A DNA stretch of 64,000 nucleotides from Roseitalea sp. MMSF_3546. GTDB taxonomy: Bacteria > Pseudomonadota > Alphaproteobacteria > Rhizobiales > Rhizobiaceae. Position numbers and translations under genes: made by a program. The stretch covers positions 62,001-126,000 of the forward strand of contig NZ_JASHKB010000005.1 in assembly GCF_030732865.1 (NCBI RefSeq), read 5' to 3'. Position 1 is the first letter of the stretch; every line of letters begins with the position of its first letter. Below, piece by piece: positions 46,687 to 57,087 of this stretch. The notes beneath the pieces were generated by a model. That model ran no database searches and was not told the DNA's origin. It saw only the letters and a program-made list of their open reading frames with translations.

Positions 46687-46732
46687 ACCCTCTTGCCGGT
46701 TGCGCTTGCGCGCGGCGCGCCGAGGATACTAA

Positions 46733-47722
<990 letters not shown>

Positions 47723-47775
47723 CGGTCTCGGAACGGCGGGATGGCGGAAACGGTCCGGGACGGACCTGCCGCGTA

Positions 47776-47850
47776 TGGCTCCCCAGGCAGGATTCGAACC
47801 TGCGACCGATCGATTAACAGTCGAGCGCTCTACCGCTGAGCTACTGGGGA
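47776..47850 (-). tRNA. tRNA-Asn (anticodon GTT)
   Basis: The minus strand reads TCCCCAG at the 5' end, GTAGCTCAGCGGTAGAGC as D-arm region, CTGTTAA as anticodon loop (GTT), GGTTCGAATCC as T-arm and CTGGGGA closing the acceptor, with CCA encoded at 47776-47778. It forms a full cloverleaf. Confidence 0.95.
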
Positions 47851-48013
47851 ATACGTGATCGCCGGCGCGCTATAACAGAGCCCCGCCCGCCTTGCAAAGG
47901 GGCAAAATGCAGCTGGCCGCGGCCGATGCCGGCCCGGCCGGCGCGCGCGGGCATTTGAAGCGCCGTTTCGCGATGCCTAAATGAGGGCTAAAGGGTCAGT
48001 TTCGAGGGTCGGC

Positions 48014-48364
48014 ATGGACCAGATCGACGCACCGGCGCGTGCCGGCCAAGCCGAACCGGTCCGGGTCGGGCAGGCCGGCGAAGATCGACCGGAGGAAGCG
48101 AAGCAAGAGCCCGAAAAGGGCCGTGTGCTCACGGTGTTCGGTCGCCGGTTCACGCTGCCCGGCTCACGCCGTTCGCGGATCGTGCTGGGCACCGGCCTTT
48201 CGATCGCGGGCCTGTTCGGGTTCCTGCCCGTGCTCGGTTTCTGGATGGTGCCGCTCGGCCTGCTGATCCTGTCGCATGAATTGCACGTCCTGCGGCGCAC
48301 GCGCCGGCGATGGGCCGTGTGGCAGGAGCGCCGTCGCCGCACGGGCGCGCAGCGGGGACGGTGA
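48014..48364 (+). CDS. Small membrane protein, function unknown
   Basis: The 116-aa product has a charged N-terminus (1-35), the pattern TVFGRRFTLPGSRRSRIVLG, then two hydrophobic stretches (about 60-85) with LFGFLPVLGFWMVPLGLLIL and a basic tail. Proteins with this core are common in Hyphomicrobiales and lack assigned function. The ATG 48014 follows GAGGG. It lies between the two tRNA genes. Confidence 0.7.
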   Translation: MDQIDAPARAGQAEPVRVGQAGEDRPEEAKQEPEKGRVLTVFGRRFTLPGSRRSRIVLGTGLSIAGLFGFLPVLGFWMVPLGLLILSHELHVLRRTRRRWAVWQERRRRTGAQRGR

Positions 48365-48485
48365 AGCTTCGCCGCCGGAGGCGAGCGCGGCCTTGCGAGC
48401 GCGGCCCCGTCGCGTCTTTCCTGTGCAATGCATGTTGACCGGCGTCGGCCAAGACCATATGGGATCAAGGCCTTATCGGCGCGAG

Positions 48486-48559
48486 GGCCTCGTGGCGGAG
48501 TGGTTACGCAGAGGACTGCAAATCCTTGCACCCCGGTTCGATTCCGGGCGAGGCCTCCA
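48486..48559 (+). tRNA. tRNA-Cys (anticodon GCA)
   Basis: GGCCTCG at 48486 pairs with CGAGGCC near 48549-48555; the D-arm is GCGGAGTGGTTACGC, the anticodon loop ACTGCAAAT contains GCA, the T-arm is CCCGGTTCGATTCCGGG, and CCA is encoded at 48557-48559. Confidence 0.95.
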
Positions 48560-48692
48560 AATTTCCGGCATGTGACTGAATTCGCATGCTTTGTGGTGCG
48601 GGTGCGCGGGTGCGCTGTGGGGCACCGGCGCGCGGCGGTCGGCGGCGCACCGGAAGCCGGCCGGCAGCGGGCGAGCGAGCGGGGAAGGGATC

Positions 48693-49364
48693 ATGGGCCA
48701 GGACTTCAGCCAGTTGCGCCATGCAATGGTCGAGGGTCAGGTGCGCGTCGCCGACGTCTCCGACCGGGCGCTGCTTGCGGCGATGCGCGAGGTGCCGCGC
48801 GAGATGTTCGTGCCCTCGCGGCTGCGGCCGCTGGCCTATATCGACGAAGACATCCTGCTCAACGAGGGCGATGACGTTGCCCGCTACATGATGGAGCCGG
48901 CGGCGTTCGCAAGGCTCGTGCAGCTCGCCGAGGTGCGGCCGGGCGACCTGGTGCTCGATATCGGTTGCGGCACCGGCTATTCCTCGGCCATCCTGTCGCG
49001 GCTGGCCGGCGCGGTCATCGCACTTGAATGCGACGAGGGCCTGGCGGCCAGGGCGACCGACATCTTGAGCGCACAGGGCTTTGACAGCGTGGCCGTGGTG
49101 ACCGGTCCGTTGGCCGACGGCCTTGCCGAGGAAGGCCCGTTCGACGTCGTCTTCGTGGGCGGAGCGGTGGATTTCGTGCCCGATGCGCTGCTCGCGCAGA
49201 TCAAGCCGGAAGGACGGCTGGTCGCCGTCAAGGGCCACGGGCTGACCGGTGCGGCGATGCTGCACCTGCGTGACGATGAGGGCATATTGTCCAGCCGCCG
49301 CGCCTTCAACTGCGCGGTCAAGCCGTTGCCGGGCTTCGAGAGCAAGCCCGAATTCGTGTTCTGA
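48693..49364 (+). CDS. Protein-L-isoaspartate O-methyltransferase-like protein
   Basis: The 223-aa enzyme has the SAM motif VLDIGCGTGYSSAILSRLAG and the PCMT-like start with VADVSDRALLAAMREVPREM. It belongs to the shorter PCMT-like branch found before tolC in alphaproteobacteria; true isoaspartate repair is not certain because the substrate-contact motif is diverged. GGAAGGG precedes the ATG. tolC follows after about 140 nt. Confidence 0.85.
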   Translation: MGQDFSQLRHAMVEGQVRVADVSDRALLAAMREVPREMFVPSRLRPLAYIDEDILLNEGDDVARYMMEPAAFARLVQLAEVRPGDLVLDIGCGTGYSSAILSRLAGAVIALECDEGLAARATDILSAQGFDSVAVVTGPLADGLAEEGPFDVVFVGGAVDFVPDALLAQIKPEGRLVAVKGHGLTGAAMLHLRDDEGILSSRRAFNCAVKPLPGFESKPEFVF

Positions 49365-49502
49365 CGGACGCCGGACGGTGGCGGCGCCTTGCCGAATGCG
49401 GCGCCGTTTGTTCCATGTTAAGAAATGTAACTTGCACTGTGTGCGGGGGCGCCGGTATCAAGGCAGCGGTGGCGGCGACAAGCGTGGGTTGAGGGTGTAG
49501 GC

Positions 49503-50855
49503 ATGCGACGCGTTCTGGTTTCGGGCCTGGCGGCCATTGCGATTGTCGCCATGCCGGCCGCGGCAGCGGCCGCAGAGACGATCACCGGGGCGCTCGCCCG
49601 CGCCTATGAATACAATTCCGAACTCAATGCCGCGCGCGCCGGCGTGCGCGTTCGCGACGAGTCGGTGCCGCTCGCCAAGTCGGGCCTGCGACCGCGCGTG
49701 ACAGGAACCGCCGGCATTTCCACGACCGCGACGAGCGGCGCACCGCAGACCTCGCGGTTGAGCTTCGGCATCGAGGTCAATCAGTCGATCTTCGACGGCT
49801 TTCAGACCCAGAACAATGTCAGGGCGGCCAAGGCCGGCGTGCGCGCCGAACGCCAGAACCTGCGCAATACCGAGCAGAACATCCTGTTCGATACGGCGCA
49901 GACCTATATGGACGTGCTGCAGAACCGGCAGATCGCCGGCCTGCGCGCGCGCAACATCGAATTCCTGCAGGAACAGCTGCGCGCGGCGCGGGCCCGTTTC
50001 GAGGTCGGCGAGGGCACGCGTACCGACGTGGCTCAGGCCGAAGCCCAGCTTGCGGCGGCGCGCGCCCAACTGGTCGCCGCGCGGGCACAGGTCGACACCA
50101 GCGAGGCGAGCTTTCTGCAGCTGACCGGAACGCGTCCGGGGTCGCTGCAGCAGGCCAGGCCGCTGATGCGCCTGCTGCCCGGTTCGCTCGATCAGGCCTA
50201 TGCCATCGCTTTCGACGAGCACCCGGCGATCCTTCTGCGCAACGCGCTCGTCGATTCGAGCCTGTTCACCGTCAAGGCGGCCGAAGGGGCGTTCCTGCCG
50301 CAGGTGGGGCTGAGCGCCTCGGTCGATCGCACATCGATCAGCGGCGGTCCCCAGGCAGGCACGAGCACCAGCGCCACGGTCGGCGCACAGATCACCATTC
50401 CGATCTATCAGGGCGGCCGGGCGAGCGCGCAGGTGCGCCAGGACAAGGAAGAACTCGGACAGGCGCGAATCGAAACGGCCGTGGCACGCGATCAGGTGCG
50501 CCAGGCGGTGGCCTCGGCCTTCACGCAACTGGAGGCCTCCCGGGTCTCGGTCAACGCGAACACCGAATCGGTGCGCGCGGCGCGCCTTGCGCTCAACGGT
50601 GTCGTCGAGGAGCGCAATGTCGGCCAGCGCACGACACTGGACGTGCTCAACGCGCAGTCGACCCTGCTCGACGCGCAGGTCGGCCTGGTGCAGGCGCAGC
50701 GCGACCTGGTCGTGTCGTCCTATGCGCTGGCCTCGGCCATCGGCCGGCTCAGCGCCGAGCGGCTCGGCCTGAACGTGCAGGTCCACGAACCCGAAGAGCA
50801 TTACGAGGCCGTCAAGGATCTGTGGTACGGACTGCGCACGCCCGACGGGCGCTGA
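49503..50855 (+). CDS. tolC: TolC family outer-membrane export channel
   Basis: The 450-aa product has a signal peptide (about 1-24, ending AAA) and the two tandem TolC/OEP repeats: LARAYEYNSELNAARAGVRV and LSFGIEVNQSIFDGFQTQNN in the first, QITIPIYQGGRASAQVRQDK and TTLDVLNAQSTLLDAQVGLV in the second. It forms a trimeric tunnel for type I secretion and efflux. The pcm-like/tolC/popZ/valS order is conserved in rhizobia. Confidence 0.93.
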   Translation: MRRVLVSGLAAIAIVAMPAAAAAAETITGALARAYEYNSELNAARAGVRVRDESVPLAKSGLRPRVTGTAGISTTATSGAPQTSRLSFGIEVNQSIFDGFQTQNNVRAAKAGVRAERQNLRNTEQNILFDTAQTYMDVLQNRQIAGLRARNIEFLQEQLRAARARFEVGEGTRTDVAQAEAQLAAARAQLVAARAQVDTSEASFLQLTGTRPGSLQQARPLMRLLPGSLDQAYAIAFDEHPAILLRNALVDSSLFTVKAAEGAFLPQVGLSASVDRTSISGGPQAGTSTSATVGAQITIPIYQGGRASAQVRQDKEELGQARIETAVARDQVRQAVASAFTQLEASRVSVNANTESVRAARLALNGVVEERNVGQRTTLDVLNAQSTLLDAQVGLVQAQRDLVVSSYALASAIGRLSAERLGLNVQVHEPEEHYEAVKDLWYGLRTPDGR

Positions 50856-51015
50856 CATGGCCAGCCGACGCAATCGAAGCTGACTTGCATCCCCGCCATC
50901 CCCCGCTTTCCTGTGTGCGACCGCGCGCGCGGCCCGCGCAGGATTCTCTTTTTTCGTCGTGTCGAGTACCCTTTGTGCATTGATTCGCGCAGTTCGAGGC
51001 GGAGCAGACCGAACG

Positions 51016-52035
51016 ATGGGCCAAGCCAAGCCAGTTGACGACCAGCCGTCGATGGACGAAATCCTGTCCTCGATCCGGCGCATCATCGATCGGGGCGAGG
51101 AGCCCGCACGGCCCGCGCCGCCGGTGGCTCCGGTCTTCGATCCGCCGCCTCCCGCGCCGCATTCGGCGGGGCCGGAGCCGCATCCGGTCAACGGCAACCG
51201 GCCGCAGCCGGCGACCGGGCCGCGCGCCGATGCGCCGCGGTTGCGCGGTAGCCATGCCGCACCCAACGACGCCGATGCGATGGCCGGGCGGCCGCCGTTG
51301 AGCCGGGAGGAACTGGACAGCTTTGCCGAGGTCATCGATGCGCGTTCGCGCGGCGCAGCGGCCGATGGCCGGCCCGCCCAGGCCAGCGCTCAGCACGCGG
51401 CCCATGAGGAACGTCGCGGCAAATACGCGGCGCGCTTTTCCGAGGACGACAGCCGCGCCTTTGCCCGGGTGGCCAGCGTGCTGTCGGAGACGACCGGCGT
51501 CGCGCCCGAGCCCGGCGGCGGTCTTTCAAGGCGCGCCGAAGCGGAACAGCGGCCGGACGATGGCGCGGCCTATGACCATGTGGTGAACGACCAGGCACCC
51601 GACATCGTCCATGACGACGCCCCCGCGCAAGCAAAGGCAGGCCTTGCCATGTCCACACAATCCCCAAAGGCGAGTGCGACCGGAACACGCCAGGCCGATG
51701 CGCCGGCGCGGCGGGCGCAATGGTCCGGTCATGGGTCCGATCATGGGTCCGGTCACGACGCGCCGGCGCGGGCCGCCACGGCTCCGCAACGGACGCAGGC
51801 CGGGCATGGCGGATCGCTGGTCTCGGCCCGGGCGCGCCAGTCGGTCGAGATGTCGTTCGACGCGCTGTCGGCGACGCTGCGCGAGCAGGCCGGACGCGAT
51901 CTGTCCGAGATGGCCGAGGACATCCTCAAGCCGATGCTGTCGGACTGGCTCGACAACAATCTGCCCTCGATGGTCGAGCGGCTGGTGCGCGAGGAGATCG
52001 AACGCATCGCGCGCGGCGAGCCGCGCCGGGACTGA
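51016..52035 (+). CDS. popZ: PopZ-like polar organising protein (DUF2497)
   Basis: PopZ forms a polar matrix that anchors centromeres and cell-cycle regulators. The 339-aa product has the N-terminal SMDEILSSIRRIID element (about 12-26), a long Pro/Ala/Gly-rich disordered middle (to about 265), and the C-terminal assembly region DLSEMAEDILKPMLSDWLDN and LVREEIERIARGE. It precedes valS, as in relatives. Confidence 0.88.
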   Translation: MGQAKPVDDQPSMDEILSSIRRIIDRGEEPARPAPPVAPVFDPPPPAPHSAGPEPHPVNGNRPQPATGPRADAPRLRGSHAAPNDADAMAGRPPLSREELDSFAEVIDARSRGAAADGRPAQASAQHAAHEERRGKYAARFSEDDSRAFARVASVLSETTGVAPEPGGGLSRRAEAEQRPDDGAAYDHVVNDQAPDIVHDDAPAQAKAGLAMSTQSPKASATGTRQADAPARRAQWSGHGSDHGSGHDAPARAATAPQRTQAGHGGSLVSARARQSVEMSFDALSATLREQAGRDLSEMAEDILKPMLSDWLDNNLPSMVERLVREEIERIARGEPRRD

Positions 52036-52127
52036 CCGCAGCGCGGCGGAGGCTTTGTTGACTTCGCCGGGTGCATCCGGTTTACAGCGGAACGGCTGAT
52101 TTCGCCGTCCCGGAACGGATCAATTTC

Positions 52128-55100
52128 ATGCTCGACAAGACCTTTGACGCGGCCGGCGTTGAGCCGCGCATTGCCGCCAAATGGGACAAGGCCAACGCCT
52201 TCGCCGCCGGTGCCGGCGCGCGCGAGGGCGCCGAACCCTATTGCATCGTGATTCCGCCGCCCAACGTGACGGGCTCGCTGCACATGGGCCATGCGCTCAA
52301 CAACACGCTGCAGGACATCCTGATCCGGCATCAGCGCATGCTCGGCAACAATGTGCTGTGGCAGCCGGGCATGGACCATGCCGGCATCGCGACGCAGATG
52401 GTGGTCGAGCGCCAGCTTGCCGACAGCGGCGAGAACATGACGCGGCGGCAGATGGGCCGCGACAAGTTCGTCGAACGCGTCTGGCAGTGGAAGGAGGAGT
52501 CGGGCGGGCAGATCCTCAATCAGCTCAAGCGGTTGGGCGCCTCCTGCGACTGGTCGCGCGAGCGCTTCACCATGGACGAAGGGCTGTCCGAGGCCGTGCT
52601 CGAGGTCTTCGTGCGGCTTTACAGGGAAGGGCTGATCTATCGCGGCAAGCGGCTGGTCAACTGGGACCCGAAATTCGAGACCGCGATCTCCGACCTCGAG
52701 GTCGAGAACATCGAGGTCGACGGCCATATGTGGCACTTCAAGTACCCGCTCGCCGGCGGCGCGACATATGACTATGTCGAAAAGGACGCCGATGGGAACG
52801 TCACGCTGCGCGAGACGCGCGACTACATCTCCATCGCCACCACCCGGCCGGAGACGATGCTCGGCGACGGTGCGGTGGCCGTCCACCCCGATGACGCGCG
52901 CTATGCGCCGATCGTCGGCAAACTGTGCGAGATTCCGGTCGGACCGAAGGAGCACCGGCGGCTGATCCCGATCATCACGGACGACTATCCCGATCCCGAT
53001 TTCGGCTCGGGCGCGGTAAAGATCACTGGCGCGCACGACTTCAACGACTATGAAGTGGCAAAGCGTGGCTCCATCCCGATGTACCGGCTGATGGACACGA
53101 AAGCCGCCATGCGCGACGACGGGCTGTCATACGAAGAAGCAGCTCTGGTGGCGACGGAATTGGCGGCGACTGACCAACTCGGCGAGCATGTCTTCGACCG
53201 CGCCAAATACGATGTCCTAAGCAAGCACGGTTTGCTTCCAGACCCCTATTCGACAGACGTTTCAGCATTCGAATTCGCTATCGACCTCATTAATCTGGTG
53301 CCCGACGATCTGCGCGGGCTCGACCGGTTCGAGGCGCGCACGCGCGTCGTCGAGCAGATCACCGGCGAGGGGCTGGCGGTGATGACGACCGACGAGGAGG
53401 GCAATGCGATCCCCTTCGTTGAGGCCAAGCGCATCATGCAGCCCTTCGGCGACCGCTCCCATGTGGTCATCGAGCCGATGCTGACGGACCAGTGGTTCGT
53501 CGATGCCAAGACGCTGGCCGAGCCGGCGATCGCCTCGGTGCGCGAGGGACGCACGCAGTTCGTCCCGCGCAACTGGGAGAAGACCTATTTCGAATGGATG
53601 GAGAACATCCAGCCCTGGTGCGTGTCGCGCCAGCTCTGGTGGGGCCACCGCATTCCGGCGTGGTATGGCCCCCAACTGGTACCCTTGGAAGGCCTGCGTT
53701 ATGCCGAGACACAAGCTGTAGGTGCAAATACTGTATTCGTTGGACGGAATGATGAAGAGGTTCGCCGGGAGGCATTCGAATATTATTCGGAAATCGTCGC
53801 CGATCCGTCAGATATTGTGTTTGTTGAAAGTTCAAATGAGGCGTTGGCTCTATTGTCGGAAGATGGGCCGACTAAGATCCCCCTTTACAGAGATCCCGAC
53901 GTCCTCGACACCTGGTTCTCGTCCGCCCTGTGGCCGTTCTCGACGCTCGGCTGGCCGGAGAACACCGAGGCGCTCGACACCTGGTATCCGACCTCGGTGC
54001 TGGTAACCGGCTTCGACATCATCTTCTTCTGGGTCGCCCGGATGATGATGATGGGGCTGCACTTCATGACCGACGACGAGGGCAGGGGCATCGAGCCCTT
54101 CCACACCGTCTATGTGCATGCGCTGGTGCGCGACAAGCACGGCGCCAAGATGTCCAAGTCCAAGGGCAACGTCATCGATCCGCTCGAACTGATCGACCAG
54201 TACGGGGCGGACGCGCTGCGTTTCACGCTCGCCTCGATGGCCACGCCCGGCCGCGACGTCAAGCTCGACCCCGACCGCATCGCCGGCTATCGCGCCTTCG
54301 GCAACAAGCTGTGGAACGCCACGCGCTTTGCCCAGATGAACGGCGTCGCGCCCGCCCCGGACTTCGATCCGAACGGCGCCGAACTGACGATCAACCGCTG
54401 GATCCTCACCGAATTGTCGGCGACGGTCGATGCGGTCGACCGCGCCATCGCCGGCTACCGGTTCGACGAGGCCGCCATGGCCGTCTACCGTTTCGTCTGG
54501 AACACCTATTGCGACTGGTATCTGGAACTGCTCAAGCCGGTGTTCGCCGGCCAGCACGAGGCGGCCAGGGCCGAGTCGCGCGCCTGCGCGGCTCATGTGC
54601 TCGATGCGATCTTGAAGCTCATGCACCCGTTCATGCCGTTCCTGACCGAGGAGTTGTGGGCGCTGACCGGCGACCGCGACGGCCTGCTGTGCCATGCGCG
54701 CTGGCCCGGGCCCGAGCTTGCCGACCGTGCGGCGGCGGCCGAGATCAACTGGCTGATCGAGCTGGTCTCGGGCATCCGCTCGGTGCGCTCGGAGATGCAT
54801 GTCCCGCCCTCGGCCAAGGCGCCGCTGGTGGTGGTCGGCGCCGGCGATGAGACCTGCGGGCGGCTGCTGCGGCACGATCCGGCGATCAAGCAGCTTGCTC
54901 GGGTGACCGACATCGTCATCGAGAGCCAGGTGCCCAAGGGCGCCGCGCAGATCGTGGTGGGCGAGGCGACGGTCTGCCTGCCGCTGGGCGAACTCATCGA
55001 TGTCGCCGCCGAACGGGCGCGGCTGGAAAAGGCGATCGGCAAGGCGCGCGAGGAAATCGCCCGCGCCGAAAAAAAGCTCGGCAACGACAAGTTCGTCGCC

Positions 55101-55205
55101 AATGCGCGGGCCGAGGTGGTGCAGGCCGAGCGCGACAAGCTGGCCGAAATGCAGCCATCGCTGGAAAGGCTGCAGGCGGCGCTGGCGCGAATCGAAAGCC
55201 TCTGA
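52128..55205 (+). CDS. valS: Valyl-tRNA synthetase with two long low-GC internal segments
   Basis: Charges tRNA-Val. HIGH is LHMGHAL, KMSKS is GAKMSKSKGNV; the editing domain has TTRPETMLGDGAVAVHP. The C-terminal coiled-coil arm is present (ARLEKAIGKAREEIARAEKK). At 1025 aa it is about 75 residues longer than the E. coli enzyme (951). The extra length lies at about residues 330-387 (within the editing domain, before LRGLDRFEAR) and about 517-588 (between HRIPAWYGP and DPDVLDTWFSS). The second segment has about 47 percent GC over 53701-53880 against about two-thirds in the flanks. The frame is intact. Confidence 0.95.
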   Translation: MLDKTFDAAGVEPRIAAKWDKANAFAAGAGAREGAEPYCIVIPPPNVTGSLHMGHALNNTLQDILIRHQRMLGNNVLWQPGMDHAGIATQMVVERQLADSGENMTRRQMGRDKFVERVWQWKEESGGQILNQLKRLGASCDWSRERFTMDEGLSEAVLEVFVRLYREGLIYRGKRLVNWDPKFETAISDLEVENIEVDGHMWHFKYPLAGGATYDYVEKDADGNVTLRETRDYISIATTRPETMLGDGAVAVHPDDARYAPIVGKLCEIPVGPKEHRRLIPIITDDYPDPDFGSGAVKITGAHDFNDYEVAKRGSIPMYRLMDTKAAMRDDGLSYEEAALVATELAATDQLGEHVFDRAKYDVLSKHGLLPDPYSTDVSAFEFAIDLINLVPDDLRGLDRFEARTRVVEQITGEGLAVMTTDEEGNAIPFVEAKRIMQPFGDRSHVVIEPMLTDQWFVDAKTLAEPAIASVREGRTQFVPRNWEKTYFEWMENIQPWCVSRQLWWGHRIPAWYGPQLVPLEGLRYAETQAVGANTVFVGRNDEEVRREAFEYYSEIVADPSDIVFVESSNEALALLSEDGPTKIPLYRDPDVLDTWFSSALWPFSTLGWPENTEALDTWYPTSVLVTGFDIIFFWVARMMMMGLHFMTDDEGRGIEPFHTVYVHALVRDKHGAKMSKSKGNVIDPLELIDQYGADALRFTLASMATPGRDVKLDPDRIAGYRAFGNKLWNATRFAQMNGVAPAPDFDPNGAELTINRWILTELSATVDAVDRAIAGYRFDEAAMAVYRFVWNTYCDWYLELLKPVFAGQHEAARAESRACAAHVLDAILKLMHPFMPFLTEELWALTGDRDGLLCHARWPGPELADRAAAAEINWLIELVSGIRSVRSEMHVPPSAKAPLVVVGAGDETCGRLLRHDPAIKQLARVTDIVIESQVPKGAAQIVVGEATVCLPLGELIDVAAERARLEKAIGKAREEIARAEKKLGNDKFVANARAEVVQAERDKLAEMQPSLERLQAALARIESL

Positions 55206-55537
55206 GGGGCGGCGATCGGCGCTGCGCCGGCGGCGCGGCCGGCCTTCAAAGGACCGCAAACCCAAAACGCCGGTTACTGTGGCGATTGCGCAACAGTCGT
55301 GATTGTGCGCTGCAGTGGCCCGCGCGCCCCCTGCGTTTTTGCCCGTATTCCGTCAAGAAGAGGTATTGACTTATTTGCGAATCAGGTCGCGCAGTCCCCG
55401 GCATCGGGGATTTGCGATGCGCGATCAACGCCCATTGCCGCCTGTCCGCCAAGTGCAATGGGCGAAAGCTTCCGCAAAGGTTGCGCCTGTGCCGGATTGT
55501 CGTTCAATTGAACCGAGACGATTCGGAGGGGATGGGG
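55206..55537 (+). promoter_or_regulatory. Leader of the FadL-like gene with two boxes shared with the ilvD leader
   Basis: CGATTGCGCAACAGT (55283-55297) and TGCCCGTATTCCGTCAA (55340-55356) both recur with one or two mismatches upstream of ilvD at nearly the same spacing. TTGACT occurs at 55366-55371, but no matching -10 was assigned. No gene was recognised in these 332 bp. Confidence 0.5.
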
Positions 55538-56794
55538 ATGCCCGAGACAATCAAGGTCCTGGTTCTGGGTCTGCTCGGCGCGGCCGGTTGCGTCGGCGCC
55601 GCCGGTGCGGCCGGGTTCGGTCGCGCGGACGCCGACACCGACATCTTGTACGAGCAAAGCAGTTTCGATTTGCGCGCCGGGGCGACACTGGTCATGCCGC
55701 GGCGCGGCTACGAGACGATCAACGGCGCGCCCGCGACCGATCCGGACTTCACGCGGGACCACGTCATACCGTCGATTGCGGCCAATGTCGTCCTTCATGA
55801 CAAGGCGCGATGCGCCGGGACCTTCGTTGAGGTCTATGGCGCCGATGTCGTCTACGGCCCGCAAAAGATCATGAGCGACCAGCGCTTCGTCGACTTGGAC
55901 GGTCCCGGGGGGCTCGATCCGATCCCGACGGCCAATGCGACCGAGTCGGTCGAACTGACCTCGAACGAGTATGGCCTGACATGTGCTTTCGGATTTCAGG
56001 CCGGCCCCGGCACGGCCTGGATCATCGGCGGTGGCTTTCTCGAGAACTTCCAGTACACCGAGGATACGGTGTTCGGAACGCTCGACTTCGATGGCGGCTA
56101 CGAGCCGGGCTTCCGCGTCGGCGCGGCGTTCTCCATCGAGGAGATCGCGCTGCGTGCGCAGCTTCTCTACCGCTCGTCGGTGAGCCACAGCCCGGGCGGG
56201 ACCTTTTCGGGCTATATTCCCAATCCGGGCTTCGATCCGCTGACGCCGCCTTCGCCGACCAATCCGCAATTTGCCCTGCCCAGCGGGCTCTACGACACCT
56301 CCGGGGTCGGCACCACGCCGCAGAGCGTCGAGTTGAGCGTGCAGTCGGGCGTCGCGCCGGGCACGCTCGTCTTCGGTTCGGTCAAGTGGACCGACTGGAG
56401 CGTGGTCGACACGCTCGATTACACCATCGACCCCTCCGGCGCAGCGCTGCCGAGCCGGAACGAGTATTTCTGGAAGGATGGCTGGACCGTGACCGCGGGC
56501 GTCGGCCGGCAGATCACGGAAATGGTCGCCGCATCGGCCAGCCTGACCTGGGATCAGGGCGTTTCGACCACCGAGGATGTGCTGACCGACACCTGGACGC
56601 TGGGCGGCGGCGTGGCGGTGTCCGGCGAACGTGCCAGCCTGCAGATTGGCGGCGCCATCAACTATCTGACGGCCGGTTCGGTCGCCATGGACCCCGATCT
56701 GACCGATGCCGATCCGGCCGGCGCCAATTCGGCGGCAACGGTGGGCGCCGACTGGGCGTTCGCGCTCGGCGGCAGTCTGACCATCACCTGGTAG
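55538..56794 (+). CDS. FadL-like outer-membrane transport protein
   Basis: The 418-aa product has a signal peptide (to about residue 25) and the FadL/OMPP1/TodX barrel pattern: [76 protein letters not shown] and the terminal strand ending LTITW. FadL proteins import long-chain fatty acids or other hydrophobic compounds. Start 55538 is chosen because GGAGGGG abuts the earlier ATG at 55532. Its upstream boxes match those before ilvD. Confidence 0.85.
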   Translation: MPETIKVLVLGLLGAAGCVGAAGAAGFGRADADTDILYEQSSFDLRAGATLVMPRRGYETINGAPATDPDFTRDHVIPSIAANVVLHDKARCAGTFVEVYGADVVYGPQKIMSDQRFVDLDGPGGLDPIPTANATESVELTSNEYGLTCAFGFQAGPGTAWIIGGGFLENFQYTEDTVFGTLDFDGGYEPGFRVGAAFSIEEIALRAQLLYRSSVSHSPGGTFSGYIPNPGFDPLTPPSPTNPQFALPSGLYDTSGVGTTPQSVELSVQSGVAPGTLVFGSVKWTDWSVVDTLDYTIDPSGAALPSRNEYFWKDGWTVTAGVGRQITEMVAASASLTWDQGVSTTEDVLTDTWTLGGGVAVSGERASLQIGGAINYLTAGSVAMDPDLTDADPAGANSAATVGADWAFALGGSLTITW

Positions 56795-56851
56795 ACGCAC
56801 CGGCCGTCCCCCGCGCCGGGCGACAGGGCCGGGCCGGCTTACGGGTCCTTG

Positions 56852-56876
56852 AAGCGCTCCGCACCGGGAGCGCTTT
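56852..56876 (+). terminator. Hairpin between the FadL-like gene and ilvD
   Basis: AAGCGCTCC (56852-56860) and GGAGCGCTT (56867-56875) make a perfect 9-bp stem with a 6-nt loop and a short TT tail. Likely terminator of the FadL-like gene, although the tail is weak. Confidence 0.6.
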
Positions 56877-56932
56877 AACTGCCTTGTCGGCATGCGGGCC
56901 GGTCCGGCCCCGGCAATGGCGGCCGATTGTGA

Positions 56933-57004
56933 CGATTCGGCAACAGTTCCCAGCTAAGAATTCCGCTAAGACACCGCCGGGCACCGCTGCCCACATTCCG
57001 TCAA
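56933..57004 (+). promoter_or_regulatory. ilvD leader boxes matching the FadL-like leader
   Basis: CGATTCGGCAACAGT (56933-56947) and TGCCCACATTCCGTCAA (56988-57004) match the boxes at 55283 and 55340 in 13 of 15 and 15 of 17 positions, with box starts 55 and 57 bp apart. They may be operator sites or remnants of a duplicated leader. Confidence 0.5.
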
Positions 57005-57087
57005 AAACCGCGCGCACGCCACGGTGCGCGCTGCCCGGATCGCGCGATCGACCGGCCCGGGCACAGCGACAAGGACCGGACCCACCG

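Noticed and set aside
48429-48874. Coding frames across tRNA-Cys
   Set aside because: They overlap the tRNA and the start of the methyltransferase in wrong frames.
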